A DNA stretch of 8,929 nucleotides, from the NCBI GenBank assembly GCA_030604505.1, contig JAUVVT010000046.1, forward strand, positions 1 through 8,929, in the 5' to 3' direction. Position 1 is the first letter of the stretch. Each line of letters starts with the position of its first letter. This document shows positions 6,572-8,929 of this stretch, piece by piece. The position numbers were made by a program, and so were the translations under genes. The stretch comes from a bacterium. GTDB lineage: Bacteria; SM23-31; JAUVVT01. The notes below the pieces were generated by a model, which saw only the letters and a program-made list of their open reading frames with translations, was not told where the DNA came from and ran no database searches.

Positions 6572-7578
6572 TATTTCTCTCCTCCTTTTAATAACTCCTG
6601 ACCGAATGGAAGGACATTTAAAAATCCGCTTCTTGAATCGGACTTTATAATAAACTTTCTAATTTCGGGCAATATTTTTTCCATTGTTTCGATATAGAGT
6701 CTCTGTTCGGTAACTAATTTAGCTTTCTTATATTCGTTTAAAACCAGCAAAAATTTTTCTGCATCTCCTTCAGACCTTTTTATTCTTTCTTCTTTATAAG
6801 CTTCTGATTCTCTTATTTTTTGCTGTGCTTCCCCTCTTGCTTTTGGTATCACATCATTTCTGTAACCTTCAGCTTGCCTAGTAAGGCGTTCTTTGTCTTC
6901 CTTTGCACTGGCAACATCCTTAAATGCATCGGAAACCTCCTGCGGAGGATGAACATCCTGAAGCTGAACAGCGACAACCTGAATTCCCGCATCATATTTG
7001 TTCAATACATCCTGAGAGATCATCTTTATTTCTTCCTGAATTTCAAATTTTCCCGTAGTAAGCGCCTGATCAATATTATTTCTTCCTATTGTGCTTCTTA
7101 TTGCAGCCTCCGCTACATCCCTGACTGTTTCTTCGGGTCCGCGTATATTGAATAAATATTTTGGGGCGTCGCTTATCCTGTACTGTATTATTACCTGACA
7201 GTTAAGAATATTTTCATCACCGGTAAGCATCAAAGCTTCTCTAGGGACAAAAGAGTATCTTGCCGGGGGACCGGGGTCAATAGTCCTGAATCCAATCTCT
7301 GCCCTCTTTATTTCTGTTACCTTCGGTTTATTCACTGCCTCAATCGGATAAGGAAGTTTAAATCTTAATCCCGGTGGGGTTACTCTTACAAACTTTCCAA
7401 AGCGCCTGACAACACCCTGCTCATCAGGATTAACCTGATAAAGCATACTGAGAAGCAACCACAATATTACGATACCGCCTATAACATACTTAAATCCTTT
7501 AGTTTTAAACTTTGAAAAATCTATTTGAGGCAGACGGATTTCTTCACCCCCAAATTGCTTTCCTTTTTCTTCAAACAT
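6571..7578 (-). CDS. hflK: HflK, SPFH/band-7 membrane protein, partner of HflC
   Basis: 335 residues from the ATG at 7576-7578. The short polar N-terminus (MFEEKGKQFGGEE) is cytoplasmic, a single membrane segment spans about 31-48 (YVIGGIVILWLLLSMLYQV), and the SPFH domain begins at NPDEQGVVRRFGK (50-62). Further landmarks are PPGLRFKLPYPIE (68-80), MLTGDENI (117-124), the VAVQLQDVHPPQEV block (202-215), and a long charged helix (215-290) typical of the HflK/C cage wall. It is shorter than E. coli HflK (419) mainly because it lacks that protein's long Gly-rich N-terminal region. The open frame continues upstream to 7818, but those 80 codons run through non-coding DNA and a mobile repeat. AGGTGA (7586-7591) lies 4 nt before ATG 7579-7581 and 7 nt before ATG 7576-7578, so either ATG may serve. 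First gene of hflKC-hslVU. Confidence 0.93.
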   Translation of the reverse strand: MFEEKGKQFGGEEIRLPQIDFSKFKTKGFKYVIGGIVILWLLLSMLYQVNPDEQGVVRRFGKFVRVTPPGLRFKLPYPIEAVNKPKVTEIKRAEIGFRTIDPGPPARYSFVPREALMLTGDENILNCQVIIQYRISDAPKYLFNIRGPEETVRDVAEAAIRSTIGRNNIDQALTTGKFEIQEEIKMISQDVLNKYDAGIQVVAVQLQDVHPPQEVSDAFKDVASAKEDKERLTRQAEGYRNDVIPKARGEAQQKIRESEAYKEERIKRSEGDAEKFLLVLNEYKKAKLVTEQRLYIETMEKILPEIRKFIIKSDSRSGFLNVLPFGQELLKGGEK

Positions 7579-7585
7579 CATATTA

Positions 7586-7591
7586 TCACCT
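7586..7591 (-). promoter_or_regulatory. Ribosome-binding site that fixes the hflK start
   Basis: AGGTGA complements the anti-Shine-Dalgarno (TCACCT) and is followed by TAAT and then two consecutive ATG codons. It decides between the real start (7578 or 7581) and the upstream in-frame ATG at 7818, which lies inside the mobile repeat. Confidence 0.75.
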
Positions 7592-7705
7592 GAACTTTCT
7601 ATTATGTTATTGGTTATTGAAATATGGTAAATTTTATTTTGTTTGCATAAACTCTGATAATATTGAGATTTTAACAGATAGATTACCCTGGGTTTTCTTA
7701 CGCTG

Positions 7706-7739
7706 GTAAAAATAAATTTGTTTAAAAATTTATTTTTAC
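7706..7739. repeat. 14-bp perfect AT-rich inverted repeat beside the element insertion point
   Basis: GTAAAAATAAATTT (7706-7719) and AAATTTATTTTTAC (7726-7739) are exact inverted copies around a 6-nt spacer. Before the element at 7741-7976 arrived, this palindrome would have lain a few bases after the rpoN stop. It could have been the rpoN terminator, an operator upstream of hflK, or a preferred insertion target. With one G-C pair at each end the RNA hairpin would be only moderately stable. Confidence 0.65.
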
Positions 7740-7740
7740 T

Positions 7741-7976
7741 ACAGGATTTTGGCAAATTTATTATATATAGTTTTATTTTAAATAATACTAACCTGTCATG
7801 CTGAACTTGTTTCAGCATCTAAATAGCTGATAAACAATAGATTCCGAAACAATACTGAATCAAGTTCAGCACAAGGTTCGGAATGACAGTGCACCAAGTT
7901 TAAATTAATTTTCACTTGAATATACTAATAAAATCCTGAAATATATAGAAATTTCCAAAATTTGCCAAAGTCTTGT
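7741..7976. mobile_element. MITE-like non-autonomous element (236 bp) with TIRs and TSD
   Basis: The left end ACAGGATTTTGGCAAATTT (7741-7759) is the inverted copy of the right end (7958-7976), with 17 of 19 positions identical. The same 5 bp, TTACT, stands directly outside both ends (7736-7740 and 7977-7981), as expected for a target-site duplication made by a transposase. No frame inside could encode a transposase, so the element would have moved in trans. It lies between rpoN and hflK on the minus strand, 7 bp after the rpoN stop. Its interior (7793-7889) carries a different composite palindromic repeat. The parental IS family cannot be named from the ends alone. Confidence 0.7.
7793..7889. 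repeat. Composite palindromic repeat (the kind that translates as MLKQVQHD)
   Basis: The left arm CTGTCATGCTGAACTTGTTT followed by CAGCATCT (7793-7820) pairs imperfectly with the right arm 7839-7889. Read in reverse, the right arm starts CTGTCATTCCGAAC and ends TTGTTTCGGAATCT. The right arm is interrupted by an extra 19-bp unit (TACTGAATCAAGTTCAGCA, 7853-7871), which is itself a version of the arm sequence. I recognise the TGTCATKCYGAACTTGTTTC motif as a widespread intergenic repeat in environmental bacteria. On the minus strand it gives the false peptide start MLKQVQHDR. Confidence 0.7.
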
Positions 7977-7983
7977 TTACTAT

Positions 7984-8929
7984 TTAAATCTCCCTTCTTA
8001 ATCTTGCAACAGGAATCATCATCTGTTCCCGATATTTTGCAACTGTCCGCCTTGCTATTGGTATACCCTCTTCAGCCAATATTTTTACAATCTTATCGTC
8101 GGTTAACGGTTCTGCTGTGTCCTCATTTTCGATGATTTCCTTGAGCTTGTCCTTTATGTTTAAAGTAGAGACCTCCTCACCGTCTGCAGTTGTCATCTTT
8201 TCGCTGAAGAAATATTTAAGTTCAAAGACACCGTAATCAGTCTGAACATATTTTCCGTTCGTAACTCTGCTTATCGTAGATATATCCATATTTATCGCAT
8301 CAGCTACATTTTTTAGTATCATAGGTTGAATGTGCCCCTTACCTTTATTAAAAAATTCTATCTGTCTTTTAATAATTTCATTCATAACCTTCAGAACTGT
8401 AATTTTTCTCTGCTGGATAGAATTGATTAACCATCTTGCCGACTCAATTTTTTGTCTAATATATTGTTTTGTTGATGAGGGAACACTTTTTCGTTCTGTA
8501 AGAATTTTTTTATAGGCATTATTTATTCTAAGCCGCGGCATATTCCAATCATTAAGAGTTACAATAAACTCATCCCCCACTTTTTCGACTATTAAATCAG
8601 GAATGATATAATTTTCATTCTGTTTTATATATCCTTCACCGGGCTTAGGATTTATTTTGCTTATAATCTTAACGGCTTTTTTTACTTCGTCAATTGAAAC
8701 ATTCAGAAGTTTTGCAACCTTTTCATATCTCTTATTTTTAAATTCATTGAAATGTTCTTCAATAATCTTTATAGGCATCTTATTCTTTTCCTTATTTTCT
8801 TTCAGTTGAATAAGAATGCACTCCTGAAGGTCTCTTGCAGCAATGCCTGAAGGGTCAAAAGTTTGGACAAACTTTAAAATCTTAATAACTTTTTGTACTG
8901 TGGTATTCAGGGTTTCAACAATAGCCTCC
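7984..8929 (-). CDS. rpoN: RNA polymerase sigma-54 factor RpoN, partial at 5' end
   Basis: 314 codons plus stop are visible. The frame runs off the window edge (first full codon 8926-8928), so the N-terminal activator-interacting region is missing. Sigma-54 directs RNA polymerase to -24/-12 promoters that need an AAA+ enhancer-binding protein. The visible part starts in the core-binding domain with FDPSGIAARDLQECILIQL and continues through NPKPGEGY. The helix-turn-helix block, about residues 206-241 of the fragment, reads KNVADAINMDISTISRVTNG followed by KYVQTDYGVFELKYFF. The RpoN box ARRTVAKYRE (292-301) is complete, followed by a normal short C-terminus ending RLRREI. The in-frame ATG at 8776-8778 is internal, not the start, because family-conserved sequence lies upstream of it. 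The usual hpf-like downstream neighbour is absent. A mobile element follows the stop instead, and then hflK. Confidence 0.96.
   Translation of the reverse strand, partial: EAIVETLNTTVQKVIKILKFVQTFDPSGIAARDLQECILIQLKENKEKNKMPIKIIEEHFNEFKNKRYEKVAKLLNVSIDEVKKAVKIISKINPKPGEGYIKQNENYIIPDLIVEKVGDEFIVTLNDWNMPRLRINNAYKKILTERKSVPSSTKQYIRQKIESARWLINSIQQRKITVLKVMNEIIKRQIEFFNKGKGHIQPMILKNVADAINMDISTISRVTNGKYVQTDYGVFELKYFFSEKMTTADGEEVSTLNIKDKLKEIIENEDTAEPLTDDKIVKILAEEGIPIARRTVAKYREQMMIPVARLRREI

Noticed and set aside
7579..7740. Sigma-32 or sigma-54 promoter for hflK
   Set aside because: No CTTGAA...CCCCAT-type or TGGCAC...TTGC-type pair at correct spacing was found on the minus strand. Only generic AT-rich sequence and the palindrome are present.
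7741..7976. Gene or transposase inside the MITE-like element
   Set aside because: No frame long enough and no transposase-like residues were seen. The part open on the minus strand is only the false hflK extension.
7984..8778. RpoN as a complete 264-residue protein starting at ATG 8776-8778
   Set aside because: The same frame continues upstream to the window edge with conserved core-binding sequence (FDPSGIAARDLQEC). The ATG is therefore internal and the gene is cut by the window, not truncated in the genome.

Overview
The window looks like a chromosomal segment of an AT-rich, Gram-negative-type bacterium. It carries RpoN (sigma-54), the membrane SPFH pair HflK/HflC, the HslVU protease and a B12-dependent class II ribonucleotide reductase. 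Many small palindromic repeats sit between the genes, and several resemble repeat types I associate with Nitrospirota/Desulfobacterota-like or candidate-phylum genomes. I cannot assign a phylum from this sequence alone.

Layout. Positions 1-620 (minus) hold the N-terminal part of a secreted or membrane-anchored TPM-domain protein, cut by the window edge. Positions 621-1118 are a divergent intergenic region with two tandem NrdR-like boxes, a good sigma-70 promoter and a roughly 300-nt leader containing a palindrome. Positions 1119-3485 (plus) encode NrdJ. Positions 3486-3681 separate the convergent nrdJ and hslU and hold two strong palindromes, the first with a T-rich tail suited to ending nrdJ transcription. 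Positions 3682-7578 (minus) hold hflK, hflC, hslV and hslU; hflK/hflC and hslV/hslU overlap by 1 and 4 bp. Positions 7741-7976 are a 236-bp MITE-like element with 19-bp terminal inverted repeats and a TTACT target duplication. Positions 7984-8929 (minus) hold the C-terminal two thirds or so of RpoN, cut at the window edge.

How the genes fit. The minus-strand block reads rpoN, then the inserted element, then hflK-hflC-hslV-hslU. It joins a sigma factor to two protein quality-control systems: HflKC, the usual partner of the FtsH membrane protease, and the soluble ATP-dependent HslUV protease. nrdJ is a stand-alone dNTP supply gene, probably repressed by NrdR when dNTP/ATP levels are high.

No undescribed defence, toxin, CRISPR or biosynthetic system is visible. 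The observations most worth a second look are the tandem NrdR boxes and the transposed element between rpoN and hflK. That element carries a nested repeat which creates a false N-terminal extension on the hflK reading frame.
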